A stretch of DNA of 64,000 nucleotides, taken from contig OX388318.1 of assembly GCA_947579605.1 (NCBI GenBank), forward strand, positions 12,834,001 through 12,898,000. Reading direction: 5' to 3'. A program made the position numbers and the translations under genes. The notes under the pieces are model-generated. The model had not been told where the DNA came from. It made no database searches and saw only the letters and a program-made list of their open reading frames with translations. The stretch comes from Athripsodes cinereus (lineage: Eukaryota; Arthropoda; Insecta; Trichoptera; Leptoceridae). Positions 44,611-56,545 of this stretch are shown here, piece after piece (positions within the stretch are counted from its first letter, which is position 1; each line of letters opens with the position of its first letter).

Positions 44611-45559
44611 ATTTGCAAATTGAATTTATTAAATATATACTTCAAGATCTATTCTCTTGTACGATAGGCGAAGAAGGTATTCATATTACAATTATAGATA
44701 ACATACTGTCTTACTACACACTTCACACATCTCATTAAATTGATGGATGTTTTTCAGTTATTTTCAAATATCAATTTTAGTAATATGTTTAATTTAAAAT
44801 GAAATAAAATGTGTACCTTACAGGAGTTCATAAAGTTTTTTTTAAAAGACTTGACGAAAGTGGAAAAATAGGACAAAATAATAATTTGGCCTCCATTTAT
44901 AATTTCTTTTAAAATAAAATTAATTCAATTAATTTTAGTTTTATATTAAAGACGCTTCTCACTTTCTTCTTTATTTGATTATAACTGGCAATGATGAAAT
45001 ATTTTGAATGATAAAAATATGACTCAAAAACATTACTCCTGTTTAGAGATATTGTGTAGGTAAATAATAATTATTTGATAGTTTTTCTACCTTTCTTGTC
45101 TACGGTATAAATAAATATATCATAATACCTCACTAATACCGTGATAACATCTTAACAGACTGTTACTAAAAGTTAATCGAGTATCATAAAATTAAGTCTA
45201 TTTTTTAGTTGCTACTTAAAATTATCCTTGAAATCTGAAAGAAGGTCGTGACTATTAAGAAGTAATTTTATTATAAAAACAGTTATTTCAAAGCCCAAAT
45301 AATTAAAAAATAGATTTTGAATTAAATTTTTTTAGAAAAATATTCAATATTGCCTATGTATTTTAGATAAGACATTTCTTATTTACTTTGGAAGATGTTT
45401 CAAGCAACTTCGTATGCAAAAACAAAGAGTATTTTAACAAAACAAAATTTGACATAGGTAGTTTATTCAGAATTCTTTATTAAAACATTCAAATTGTTTA
45501 TCTTAATTTTTAATTTTATCTGTTTATTTATTAAAAGAGTGCACTGTCTTATTACTAAC
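44611..45559. other. unassigned AT-rich DNA
   Basis: No element or gene recognised. Confidence 0.3.
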
Positions 45560-45990
45560 CGTATTTATTTATTTATTTTTTTCTTCGCTGTACATACATA
45601 GATTACAATATTTAAAAACCCAGATATATCTTTTTTTTTTTTTAAATGTACAGAGGCCAAGTTTATCGTTAGATTGTGATGCCTTCCAACTCACCCGGAT
45701 ATAAAATAAAAGAAACACACATAGGTAATAGAAATACGAATCAACAAAAATAGTAGAAATAAAAATAAAACATAAACACACATTTAGACCATTAATAAGC
45801 AGTATGCATAATGTAAGGTTACGTGTATAAAACATGACAAATAAAAGCAAAAAAATAAATAAACCAACATTCGAAAAAAACACATACGAAAAATTATTTA
45901 CACGAAAAATTGTAAATGGAATAATTTTTCTCACCAGTATAAAGAAGAAACAAAACCCTGTTTCGTACAAGAGTACATAATATGTGAATT
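45560..45990 (-). repeat. CR1/Jockey-type LINE 3' UTR
   Basis: Minus strand reads GGGTGAGTTGGAAGGCATCA, AACGATAAACTTGGCC and TCTGTACATTT, the ordered motifs of the tails at 34490 and 52621, and ends in a TAAATAAATAAATA-type tail at 45563. The overlapping 133-codon ORF is low-complexity. Confidence 0.5.
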
Positions 45991-46425
45991 AATATTTTAT
46001 TTCCACGGTACACAGGAACGTCGGAGACAGAGGACGCTTGCATTTCTCCTATTACTTATACCTTTTCCTACATATTATTATTATGTTATGTTATACCAAG
46101 ATAAACTATGTACAAGTGCATACACTCAGTGGGACAATCTATATTGCACCATATTGTCATAACTCAGCATTTAATGGCTTAGAATTGATAAATAATATTA
46201 TCCTTAAGCATGAAATATCTTTCACTACTATTATAATATAAGACATAGGCGTACCCGAAGTGGTGGTGTGGCAACAATATCCTGCTACAGACTATTACTA
46301 CTTCACCATCAGCCAGCCAGCAGACCGCAAGCCGACTTCTCTATACCAACAAAAAAATAAATTAGACATTCAGGATGATTAGCAAACGTAGATAAAAATA
46401 ATTTACATATGATACAATTTAAAGG

Positions 46426-46555
46426 GTCAATCAAATTAAGTTTTGAACTACTATAGATGACTCGCACACATTGAATTGCTCAGAAAAATGGACATTAATA
46501 TTTTTGCCCAGACTGAGGATCGAACCCACGACCCCTCGCTTGCAAGGCGAGTGTG
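46426..46555 (-). mobile_element. SINE U, left arm of inverted pair
   Basis: 130 bp matching the reverse complement of 46816-46945 with one difference. Includes B box GGTTCGATCC. The A-box head is cut off at 46555. Confidence 0.9.
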
Positions 46556-46799
46556 CAAATATTTGAAAAAATATAGTATATATACAACTTTCAAAAAATT
46601 CTGATACATGTGACAAGCATGATATAGAGGAATTGGGAATGTTACCCGGGTTTAAAGAGTACTCTTAACCAGCCTGTGTCGATTCGTAAGCATCGAGACT
46701 CTGTATCATGCTATCCTTAAGGAAGTTCACATTGATGTATCACCACGTACACACGGTATATATAATATACCTAACTAGTATGTAACCTAATTCATTAGG

Positions 46800-46990
46800 T
46801 TGGACTAGTGGTTAACACACTCGCCTTGCAAGCGAGGGGTCGTGGGTTCGATCCTCAGTCTGGGCAAAAATATTAATGTCCATTTTTCTGAGCAATTCAA
46901 TGTGTGCGAGTCATCCATAGTAGTTCAAAACTTAATTTGATTGACATCCACACTTCTGAGTAAGTGAAAATCCAGTTTTCAACACAACAG
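46800..46990 (+). mobile_element. SINE U, right arm (tRNA-derived)
   Basis: Head TTGGACTAGTGGTTAACACA (A-box region), anticodon-arm-like CTCGCCTTGCAAGCGAG, B box GGTTCGATCC, then body CAAAAATATTAATGTCCATT and GATTGACATCCACACTTC. The head resembles a tRNA with a TGC loop, but the body and second copy mark it as a SINE. Confidence 0.85.
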
Positions 46991-47644
46991 ACTGTGTTAC
47001 ATACAATAATCATCAATTTAAAGGGTGATTTAACAACAAAAAGAGAGGATAGGTTTATGATAATATTTTCCAAATTATTAAATCTATACGTAAAATCAAG
47101 GTAATTTGACCATTATTATAATACTGAGGAAGGCTGAATGTAAGGGTTTAAGCATATAATTACTAATGACAATCGTTTCTGTTTTGTTATTTTGTTTTCT
47201 TTTTTTAATAATTTCGTTACTCTGATAAAATATCATCGCTGAATTTGAGATGTATTTTTTCCTTCCACAGATATAAAAAAATATATCAAAATATCTAATA
47301 TTAAAAATAAGTACTAAGTACCTTGAGGTGGTAATGGCACAGTATTAGATCGTGTCAAGAGTGACCCTGCTGACTCAACTGGATAAATTGAGATAACAAT
47401 TATTAACAATATTAACTGAAACTCAACTGACTGCCCCTTGAAAAAAATATTGGGTACGCCTTTGTTATAATATATTCGCATATAAAATTAAAGCGAGACA
47501 TGTTCTCCTATACATATAATAATGTTTCTAATAAAAATCGACGTAAAATTATTTACGTGAACTTATAAAAAACTATACCTACTAATGCTATTTTCAATGC
47601 ATTATTAAATTATGTCGTTGAGAGGGATTTTTCTAAGTTTATTG
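46991..47644. other. unassigned
   Basis: No element or gene recognised. Confidence 0.3.
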
Positions 47645-48060
47645 ACTATAAATTTATTTATTTATTATTATTTACTATATACAGAGACGCAAACAGAAAG
47701 TTGACAAAATACACATCTTACATTGATTTGGCCGGGTCAACCCCCCCCCCCCAACTAAGTGTGTCCACAGCATACACCATTTATATAAACAAAAGAATGA
47801 GAGAAAAAAAAACATTCAAAGAAAAGCAGTCTACAACCACCGCAGGCCCAGTACAAACTGAAGCCGCACCAAACAAGCACCGATCACGTCAAACAACAAC
47901 CATCGGAATGTTTAAAAACAAGCAATTCATTTAACACCGAAAAACAAAACAACATAAAAACAGTCAATCTCCAAAGATACAAAAGATGGAGGCAACACTC
48001 CTCCTGAACCCCGTCAGTGAATCACCAAAGACATCTACACCATCCACGCAATGTGAACAT
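47645..48060 (-). repeat. possible LINE 3' UTR with a C12 run
   Basis: Plus strand starts ATTTATTTATTATTATTTAC then ATATACAGAGACG, like the other inverted LINE tails. An uninterrupted C run lies at about 47742-47753. Confidence 0.35.
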
Positions 48061-48158
48061 AAAACATTATATAATCTACACATTCTGCTGACTGGACTAT
48101 TTTGACCGACATTGTTACTATTTCTGTCCATTGAGAAATACGTTTCAGGTATGTATCT

Positions 48159-48311
48159 GCCCCCCTAGACAAACAGTCACTTGTCGATCGACTACAAACG
48201 AATTTACGACTATAACCGCACCAATAACGCAAAATTATATGGTACATGTAGGTAGATTGTCGTGAATTCGTTTTTTAGTCGATCGACAAATGCATGCTTG
48301 TCTAGGGGGGC
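48159..48311. mobile_element. MITE M1, 153 bp, ~52-bp TIRs
   Basis: Left end GCCCCCCTAGACAAACAGTC and right end (reverse) GCCCCCCTAGACAAGCATGC, both running on through TTGTCGATCGACTA to AATTTACGAC/AATTCACGAC. The TIRs occupy most of the element. TSD not clear. Confidence 0.75.
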
Positions 48312-49165
48312 TGGTATATACCTTGAAACTAAACGTATCAAATATATAAGTATTGTTTTCTCAGTGATATGAAAAACTACAACATTCAGGATTAATGTTA
48401 TGCCACATTGCTGAACTTGATTTCAATAAATGTCAAGATATAATATATGAATAACTGATTCTAACAGAAAATACAAGTTTTCAAAATGAATAGGGAACAT
48501 CTTCTATTTCGGGAAATCACACACAGTAAATATAAATATCGATTAAAATAATTTATCGTTGGTAATAAAGTGAATTGCTTTTAAAAATAGAATATTTTCT
48601 ATCATAACAGAGAACATATTATAAATTTCTATATTTACAGTACACCTACAGCACATACTAGATACATATAATGCTAGTAGATTTTCAATCAAAATAATTA
48701 AATTACGTTTGTATGTTTTCCGTACGAAATTAAAATTGAAAAGCAAGATTTATGTACGATATAATTGCAGTTAATTAATGAAGTCCAGTATTCTCTTTCC
48801 TCTCATTTATTCACGAGAGAAAATATCCACTAGGAAATATAATAATATGTATTTTAAACATTACTGTATAGCTGTGTATAGTGACTCCCATGGTACAATT
48901 CAACAGATTTTGTTTCATGATAATGACAAATCGCAGATATTATTTTTCACATTTTTTTTTATTTTGATCTATCGCTGTGAATAGCATTTCTATGTTACGT
49001 ATTGAAACGGAGAGGACGAATTTATTTTGTCGACTACCCCACTAGTAGAAAAGCCATGAAGAAGGATGAATGTTGTTTCGAATTAAACTGCAAAATATTC
49101 AAAGCGTTTGACAATATTCTGGCTTTGTCTTTTATTGATTTAAAAAAAAACATATAGGTACCTGG

Positions 49166-49211
49166 GTTTTTGTTATAACCTAAATACAATCTTATACACT
49201 TTTCACAATAA
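49166..49211 (-). repeat. SINE V 3' body fragment
   Basis: TTTGTTATAACCTAAATACA and ATCTTATACACTTTTCACAA match 44272-44315. Confidence 0.55.
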
Positions 49212-49390
49212 TACATTGAAGGACCCACCGACCACCCGGATAGCGCAGAAGTCTGAGGACTTCCATTTATCCGAAATTCTACACTTAACAAATCTTGTCC
49301 ACAACGGAGGCGCCGTAGTGGGCAGCCTGAAGGGCTGGCCGGCCAAACCTCCGTGTGAAATCTTTTGACTAAACTCCTTCGATGTACCTC
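49212..49390 (+). mobile_element. SINE W, second copy
   Basis: Starts TACATTGAAGGACCCACCGA, then CACCCGGATAGCGCAGAAGT (A-box-like), GGCGCCGTAGTGGGCAGCCT and GAAGGGCTGGCCGG. Aligns loosely with the 31902 insertion; clearly GC-rich. Confidence 0.5.
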
Positions 49391-49812
49391 TATACGAGAG
49401 AAGCAAACAACATTTATGAAACAAAATAAAATAAATGTATACAAAAACATTCTTAGCCAATTTTACAAACAAATAACAATTAAACAGAAAAAAAAAGAAA
49501 AACAAATTTATATACATATTTGAGCACAAGGCTGAATTGACAAGTTATCGACCTGTGTCAGTCTGGTTCGATTCCAACCACGGCCCCCTTAATTTCCAAT
49601 GATATTTTACTAAAGACAGTAGGTACTTTGCACTAAAAAGAAGTTTTTTCATGACCTGTACAAACTTTTTAAAAAAAAATATTTCTATGATAACTAAATT
49701 GGAGCTTGGCAACATAATATAGGAAGAACTGACTCAATTAGCACATATTTGCTCTGAATATCTGATGTTGAAGGACGAAAGGATAAAAACTTTTGAGATG
49801 ATAATATATTAG
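49391..49812. other. unassigned; isolated B-box-like site
   Basis: GGTTCGATTCC at 49563 looks like a pol III B box and may be the last trace of a SINE. Nothing else recognised. Confidence 0.3.
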
Positions 49813-50058
49813 ACATGACTGGTGCGGTGCAGAGGTAATGCTATTACCTTTAAGTCACGGTCTCGGGTTCGATCCCGGCCAGGGCTAAACAAAAACGTCC
49901 CTTTTCAAATTGTTCTGAGTCTAAATGTTAAAAGCTTATATATTTAGTGAACTATATATGATCGTCGTGTTAGTATCCATAATACAAGATTCGTATCTTA
50001 ATTTGGGACTAGCTCGATCTATGTGAATTGTTCGATATGTTATGTTATGTAATATATT
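49813..50058 (+). mobile_element. SINE T, copy 3 (older)
   Basis: CATGACTGGTGCGGTGCAGA, then B box GGTTCGATCC in TCGGGTTCGATCCCGGCCAG, ACAAGATTCGTATCTTAATT and GACTAGCTCG. Same order as copies 1 and 2 with more changes. Confidence 0.8.
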
Positions 50059-50739
50059 CATACCATCAGCAGATGTATAACTACATCTGGTTATTAACCA
50101 AGTATTAATCGATCGTCATTTTATTGTATCTCATACTGTTCAAAATGTTTTGAAGATCATCGTTTCAAATAAATTAATTTTGGTATTACCATCCCCCAGA
50201 AGTATTCAAAATAGTATTCTTATATCTTATAGAAGTATTCAAAATATATTTAAAAGAAAATAAGCCAAATGTTACTGTTCTTGTGAAACGGAAGAATTGC
50301 ATAGATATAAAATTACGTTGTCTATGGATAATAATAACTCATTGCAGATTTGTACTTGGTTTCTATGTACGGTTCGGTTTTTCTGTGATTTTCTCCATAC
50401 AAGAGTTAGTAGATGGTTGGTACTACCTACTCACGATCTTTGTAAAGCTTCAATATTCAAGTTGCACTGAAAGAATGGCGAGGTTATCACTTTTTTAATT
50501 TGTTCTAAATTCAACATTTTCAGAGGAATCTATATTATATACTCCTTTAAGACCAAAGGTGCCCATTGAATATATCAAATACTTGATTTTTAAGATGCAG
50601 TGAAAGCATGGATTAATTACAAAAATCTACGTAAAAACTTCGATGTCATTCTTTTCTGAATTTCACTATTCATTGAGACGTGAGAGGATGGCCTTTGAAA
50701 ATAAAATAGAATAGAATAGAACAGAGACGTGAGGAATAT
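50059..50739. other. unassigned
   Basis: An unrecognised 71-codon ORF at 50283-50498; otherwise nothing. Confidence 0.25.
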
Positions 50740-50925
50740 TGATAAATATTACACTTTATCATTCCCAGATCAATCCTTAACGGGTTTGTAAGCGATGTCT
50801 CGCCCTCTGCACATTGAATTGTATATGGCATACCTACATAACTGATGTTTTTAAGATATTCTGTTTTGATTTGTAATATAGTCACCAATGTGCAGTGAAG
50901 AATAAAATAATGATATTAAATAAAT
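50740..50925 (+). repeat. CR1/Jockey-type LINE 3' UTR
   Basis: AAGCGATGTCTCGCCCTCTG, CACATTGAATTGTATA and CACCAATGTGCAGTGAAGAA, then AATAAAATAATG. Confidence 0.55.
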
Positions 50926-51584
50926 AAAAACCATGGATTGCAAAGATGCAACTCATAAATTATTTAAACGAGTATTTTGTTGTAGTAAATTCAGATTAAG
51001 AGTGTCAGCTGAAATGTACATTTTTAGATTCTATTTGCAATTTAAATCTCTGTTTAGATTTTCCTCCGTCTTGCTACTAACATTCGTGGTGCAGTGATAG
51101 CACGCTGCCATGAAGGAACGTGATTTACTGCTGGCACAAACTACCAAACCAATTACCAGAGATTAGAGTGAAAGAAAAAAAAAATTATTATGTGCGAGTC
51201 AGAGGTCGCTAATGAAATATAATAATACCGACTAAATCTATGAAATAAAAGAGATGGATATATTGTATCTGTACGGAAAAGATTATTTTATAGTCCACCT
51301 AGTTCAATAACTTTCTTTTGAATATTTTATGGATTAGTACAGAGAGGGAATTCCAATATCAACTAATAATTTATTAGCGGTGATAGAATGCTGATGGTTT
51401 TGACTTGAATCTCCAGGTAGCAGGCCCAGAGGTAAGGTCAAAAGTATGTGCCGGGAAGTGGTTAGGCTAGGCATGCGAGATCGCGATGTCAGCAGAATCA
51501 CGTGGCTCAGAAAAAACATAGTTCCTATTTCTTTGATGTCATGTTATAAGCATGTAACTACTATTACTTACTCTATGCTACTAC
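50926..51584. other. unassigned
   Basis: No element or gene recognised. Confidence 0.3.
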
Positions 51585-51665
51585 TACTGTTCCATCACAG
51601 CATACAGCCAGCAATCCAGCTACATGAAAAAAACATGCATGCTGTGCCAATAAATTACGACCAAT
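51585..51665 (-). repeat. SINE S 3' end
   Basis: CTACTACTACTGTTCCATCA, CAGCATACAGCCAGC and ATGCTGTGCCAATAAA; the CTACTACTACT is the S tail in reverse. Confidence 0.55.
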
Positions 51666-51815
51666 AACACTAATAAGAATTTACAATTATTTTAATAATA
51701 ATTACATACTTCGTATTTCTCTCCCATGTGACATGGTTAAAAAAATCAGCATATTTATTACATTTAAATAATAATCTAATAAATAACTGCAACAATAACG
51801 ATTTCTTTATGTGAA

Positions 51816-51847
51816 ACTTTCATGAAATTGGGTTAGTTGGAAGAAAT
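51816..51847 (+). repeat. LINE 3' UTR, left part of an interrupted copy
   Basis: TCATGAAATTGGGTTAGTTG GAAGAAA matches 34492 onwards and stops where the minus-strand LINE begins; it resumes at 52621. Confidence 0.65.
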
Positions 51848-52620
51848 TTTATTTTATTATTTTATAATACATATAAGTAACAATGAGTGACATGACAGTT
51901 GTTACCTTTGCGTCACTCAAAGTTCATGATACACCAAGCGGTTTCACAATGATACATACATGCAAACAAATATCTTTATCAGAGAAAATATTACAAAATT
52001 CAAATCTTAAATCTATTACATAAAATTCAAAAACGATACTTCAAAATTATAAAGTTCTAATATTCATCAACAGTTTCAAAATTATAAAGTTCTAACATTC
52101 ATCAACAGATGTAAGACTATCGTAAAGTTATTATAAGTTGTGTTAAATATATCGATGTGTACCGAAACTTCATTCAAAAGAGCCAGTGCTTTGGCGACGG
52201 GCGAGTTACGTATGATATTGGTTCTACCAATTGGCTCATAAAACAGTTTATGTCGCCTGGATCGATTATATGAATCCGGCACATAGAAGCTAATTTCATA
52301 CAAAATGCAAGGGTTATGAATGATACCGAGGATCAATTTAAAAAAATGACGACAGAGGTATTCGTTGCGTCGACATTCCAGTGTGGAGTAGCCCAGGCAA
52401 CCCATAACAAATAATGAAGGGTATAAGGTATAAGTATGGATAATATCCATACTCTAATCTGTAAACGTGCCTGAGAAATCGTTTTTGAACTTTTTCAACC
52501 AAATGTTTGTAAACTCTTTCGTGAGGACTCCAGATTATCGAACCTGATTCCGAGATTGTTCTTACAAGAGACTCGTACAAGACTTTCAGTGTGTTTGGGT
52601 TTTTGAAGAATTTAGAGTTT
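51848..52620 (-). pseudogene. CR1/Jockey-type LINE C-terminus inserted into another LINE's 3' UTR
   Basis: Minus frames 52338-52580 (LVRTISESGSIIWSPHERVY, VEKVQKRFLRHVYRLEYG) and 52082-52450 (CRRNEYLCRHFFKLILGIIH, ISFYVPDSYNRSRRHKLFYE, NSPVAKALALLNEV) together give the thumb and C-terminal part of an RT like that of LINE K, with one frameshift near 52440. A T/A-rich tail ends at 51848. The flanks join to one continuous LINE 3' UTR. Confidence 0.75.
52040..52108. repeat. 35-bp tandem duplication
   Basis: TTCAAAATTATAAAGTTCTA ... ATCAACAG occurs twice (52040-52074 and 52075-52108) with one change, in the 3' UTR of the minus-strand LINE. Confidence 0.85.
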
Positions 52621-52745
52621 CAGAGAATCACGCCTCTGCGATAAACTCGCCCTCTGTATATTGATTGTATGATTGTCTTTGTTTTAAATGTATTTTTGTG
52701 TGAATTTGCTTGTTATCAATGTACAGTAAAGAATAAATAAATAAA
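52621..52745 (+). repeat. LINE 3' UTR, right part of the interrupted copy
   Basis: GAATCACGCCTCTGCGATAA, CTCGCCCTCTGTATATTG, TGTATTTTTGTGTGAATTTG and CAATGTACAGTAAAGAATAA, ending AATAAATAAATAA. Closely similar to 34515-34632. Confidence 0.8.
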
Positions 52746-52748
52746 TAA

Positions 52749-52829
52749 TGCATAATTATATGGAACATGTAGGTAGATTGTCGAAAAGTTCGCCAGTAAT
52801 CGATCGCTAAGTACGGTTTGTCTACGGGC
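52749..52829. repeat. MITE M1-related half element (M2)
   Basis: AATTATATGGAACATGTAGG, TAGATTGTCGAAAAG, ATCGATCG and TTTGTCTACGGGC match the right half of M1 (48233-48311). It sits directly after a LINE tail. Confidence 0.65.
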
Positions 52830-54744
52830 TCAGTGAAAGATTCGATGATAGCACGAATGAATAATTTCAAAACATCAGTTTGTGTTACCTAAATTTGTCT
52901 ATGTGTATTATACAGATCGATCTGCAATATCGGTTTTATCAGGAGGATTTTTAATTAGTAATTCATCTCACAGAGGGTGTAACTGTCGGTCTAATAAATT
53001 GAAGTGCAACAACGTCCAAAACATGGTTTTTAATTATGTCGACTGCAATATACTAGAATATATTATTATATTATATATGGAATGTTTCCATCATCATGAT
53101 TTGTTTCAGGAAATGAAAGATTCAAAATGAAATAGCCGATGTCACTACTCGTTGAAATAAAATAACCAACCCCAGACTAATTCAACTGATAGCGTCAACT
53201 ATGTACATATATCGTCGCTGTGAAATCGAACAGGCATATCTGCAAAATGCATATTTTTCACCAGAGCACATAAAAGTTCTCGCATGTGATATTTAACATT
53301 TAACATTCTTTTGGTTCACCTCAATGCCATTTTATAAATAAATAAAATTTAGACGAATTCTGCTTATTGAAGTAGTAGTTGCAAACAAATCGGAAATTGC
53401 TTAAATTAAGAGAAATATGCAGATATGCCAGTATGACTTTAAAATCAGAGTAATATTCGCTACTGTGTCACGGTGGCTTCATATTTTGGATGTGAGATAA
53501 TTCAGTTTGACTTACATGATGGAAGTCTTTCCTCCTTGAAGGTTTTGAAGCGACTGGCATACGCAATAGATCTGTTTCTCATGAATAAAATTGCTTTTTC
53601 CACGTAAATACATACCGGCCCAACGCCATCTGACGAATATTTATTCAACTATACTATATGCCGGTTCAAGATAAAAATAGACCGAATTTTTTTTTTTGAC
53701 ATCAACAACTCAAAAATTCAATTTTTGCACATATGCCGGTATGATTTAACAGCGACGATAATATTGAATGAATAATCCACATTTTGTATCCGTGCGTAGG
53801 TATATATGAACATAATATGTTAATATGTCTTTTGTATGAAAGAGTATTTTTAACCGACCATTTCATGAGTAGGTACCTACAATAGTTGTTAGTACACGAT
53901 TAAAAATTCTTTTTATTCTGTCATTGAAATGATAAGTTCTTCTTTATATTCCATCGATGGATATTTTTTCCCGAGAAAACGAGGTATAAGAGGACCCCTC
54001 TATTGAGAGCTAGTCGATGCCAAACGAGTCATTTTTTTCTCAACATTAGTCCGAAATAGTTATCAAGTCGTGTATTGTGAATGAAAATTATTTACATGCT
54101 ACAATCTTCAAACACGGAGAAATTTGTTTACATAAAATTTCATTTTTTTTATTGTGAATCCTTGTCTAAAATTTTAAATCAAAAGTGAACAAATAAATAT
54201 TGGTTATATTTTGACATAAACATAATTTCATTAAGAAGATCTGTTTAATATTTGTTTTTGCATTAAATATTGTAATTATCAACTCAAAAGATCAACATCT
54301 AAAACACGAGCAGGTACCATAAATATTTTAAATGACATCGTTACAACCTCTAACACCTTTTTTGTAGCTATGCACAATACGTAAAGATTTTTTTACCTGT
54401 ATTTTATAATTGATAACTAATTTATTGTTATTCTTTAAGTGATGCCAAGTTTACAGCTAATTAGAGTTGTATACTTATGTAGTATAGTTTATAGAATGTT
54501 TCTATATAGTATCTGGTAAAAATTTGTTCAGTAGAACCAATGTGAAGTATAAATTTCGAATGAATTCTGATTTATGAATATTAATATTTTTTTATCTATA
54601 ATATTATTATGGACAGTATCCAAAGAAGTACGAGGGGAAAGGATCTGCTAAGAAGTTCAATAAAAGTGTCACCGAAATCAATTTTTATATTGAGTTTTAA
54701 AAAAAGTATTGAAGTGAAAAAATGAAGTGAAAACTTTTCATGAG
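52830..54744. other. unassigned AT-rich DNA
   Basis: About 1.9 kb without a recognised element. The ORF at 52882-53130 is unrecognised. Confidence 0.3.
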
Positions 54745-54935
54745 TTAAATGATGGTTGATGGTTCCGATGGCCGAAAAGCCCTTGTAGGACCTTTGCCTC
54801 CAAAACAAAAGATCTCCAAGCCTTTCTATCTTGCAATGGAATGCCAGTCGTCTTTAGCTCCTCTAGATGTCGGTTAATGTTATCTAACTATCTTTATCTT
54901 GGTCTGCGTAAAGGTCTTCTGCTCTCGGGTACACA
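54745..54935 (-). pseudogene. RTE-type C-terminal scrap (RTE-E)
   Basis: Minus frame: RRPLRRPR, two stops, LDNINRHLEELKTTGIPLQD, RKAWRSFVLEAKVLQGLFGH. The G-R-P-R ... L ... D-R-x-x-W-R-x-x-V pattern is an RTE-type C-terminus. Confidence 0.55.
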
Positions 54936-54939
54936 ATAA

Positions 54940-55200
54940 TTTTTTTTTAAATTTATTCAAACAATAATATCGTCTTTACATTTTCATTATAACACAGTTG
55001 AACATACTTAATACAATCACAAAAAAATGTCTTCCACACTAGCCATAGGGCTGTGTTGTGGCAGAAATACAAATGAGATACAAAACAATAGAGTTTTTGA
55101 AGTTAACAAAAATAAAAAAAAAGAAAGCTAAAACCTTATAATAAATTAATAAAAAACATCTAGTCAAACAAAATCAATTATTTACAAACATGTCTCCATA
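54940..55200 (-). repeat. LINE 3' UTR-like tail
   Basis: Plus strand TTTTTTTTAAATTTATTCAA, then A-rich sequence with AAAATAAAAAAAAAGAAAG; similar in make-up to other inverted LINE tails. Confidence 0.3.
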
Positions 55201-55255
55201 ATACGGTCAATTACAATATATATATATATATATAACTGGATAAAATGGTCATATA

Positions 55256-55465
55256 GTTGATGGTATATGGGCGTTTAGGGTCCTGGAATGGAGATCGTGG
55301 GAGGACAAGAGAAGCATAGGAAGACCCCAAAAAAGATGGGCTGATGATATTGTGGTGGTAAAGAAAGATGGGTTTATGTTGCTCAGAACAGAAAAGAATG
55401 AACATTTTTTAAACAAACCTATATCCAGCAGTGGAGAGATGAAGCCTAGCAGTAAAATGGTCTGA
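55256..55465 (+). pseudogene. RTE-type C-terminal scrap (RTE-G)
   Basis: Plus frame: VLEWRSWEDKRSIGRPQKRW, ADDIVVVKKDGFMLL; a later frame gives YIQQWRDEA and a stop. The V-L-E-W-R ... S-x-G-R-P-x-x-R-W-x-D-D-x-V order and Q-Q-W ending belong to a common insect LINE type. A TA-dinucleotide run (55217-55235) precedes it. Confidence 0.6.
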
Positions 55466-56020
55466 TAACCAATTCTCTATAAAAATAGCTACGTCATTGG
55501 CCATAGTGGTAATAATTAAAGGTGATGAAATTTTATCTGCCCCTAAGATTTCATAACAGTTTCTTTTGGAGCAGAAAAGGATTGATTCAGCTAAAGGATT
55601 AATAATTTTCGATAAAATAGATAGGTATTTAAAAATCTCTCAAGATCATCGCGACAACATATTTTTCCACAGATAAGTTCTACGTATTCATGCAAAATAT
55701 AATATTCTGATTATAAATGAAAGATTGTAGAGATCAATGCCCCGTAATATATTCTAAAGGACTTCAACATCAATGGATACGTTAAATGGAATCTTGGATT
55801 TGAATAGAAAAGGATTTCTGATAAGCAAGTAGGTATGTACATAGATAGGTAAGAAAGTATTCGAGTTCGAATAGGTAGGTAGGTATATTGAAAATGTTTG
55901 GACTCTTAAATACTTCAGTAGTGAAAGCGTCTCTTTTTACTATCTACAAAGAAGCGCAAACTATAATACTTATTGGTGTGAATTAAAATTTCACTTCAAA
56001 AACTTTTTCATGTTAACTTA
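55466..56020. other. unassigned
   Basis: No element or gene recognised; GTAGGTAGGTAGGTA near 55873. Confidence 0.3.
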
Positions 56021-56143
56021 CTTACAAATATGGAATAACGTAATACATGTCTGTGTGATATCCCATTTACAAATATGGAATAACAGCTTTACAAACTGTT
56101 AATCAACACGTGTTTATGTGATATCCTTTACGGGAGATTGTCT
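56021..56143. repeat. imperfect tandem duplication
   Basis: TTACAAATATGGAATAACGT and TTACAAATATGGAATAACAG each lead after 20-40 bp to GTGTGATATCC/TATGTGATATCC. Confidence 0.6.
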
Positions 56144-56245
56144 CAATAAGGAGGATATGTTTCAATAAAAGTTTTAATTAAATAGTTTGTAAATATTATT
56201 GTACCGGTTTTGATTTCCATGTGTTAAATAAATTATTTTTATTAT

Positions 56246-56545
56246 CTCACTCATCATCAGTCGCTCTACAGCCCGTTGTGAGCCTTGGCCTCCTCCAACA
56301 TTCGCCTCCATCTCCCCCTATCTTGGCATGTACTCTTTCAATCCCTGATGCCAATAATGTCCATATCTCCCTGTACACCATCCATCCAACGAAGTTTGGG
56401 TCTATCAACGCTACGTCTACCTAGTGGTCTTGTATGAAAGTTTTTCTTTGGCACTCTTTTCTCACTCATTCTCTCCACGTGGCCAGTCCATCTCAGTCTT
56501 CCAACTTTGATACATTTTACTATTATCTCAATCACAAAACATAAT
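56246..56545 (-). pseudogene. RTE-type C-terminus (RTE-H)
   Basis: Minus frame: IKVGRLRWTGHVERMSEKRV, RRSVDRPKLRWMDGVQGDMD, IIGIRD, a TGA where Trp is usual, KSTCQDRGRWRRMLEEAKAH, NGL, stop at 56266-56268. Tail GATGATGAGTGAG follows, like the short trinucleotide tails of RTE elements. Confidence 0.75.

Noticed and set aside
45569..45970. 133-codon hydrophobic minus-strand ORF
   Set aside because: Phe/Tyr/Leu-rich product of T-rich LINE 3' UTR sequence; no membrane-protein family recognised.
46800..46870. Possible tRNA-Ala(TGC) gene
   Set aside because: A tRNA-like anticodon arm and B box are present, but the same head with the same non-tRNA body occurs in a second copy; it is a SINE head and the acceptor stem does not close.
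47701..47934. 77-codon plus-strand ORF
   Set aside because: Contains the C12 run as Pro codons and otherwise polar low-complexity sequence; likely LINE-tail noise.
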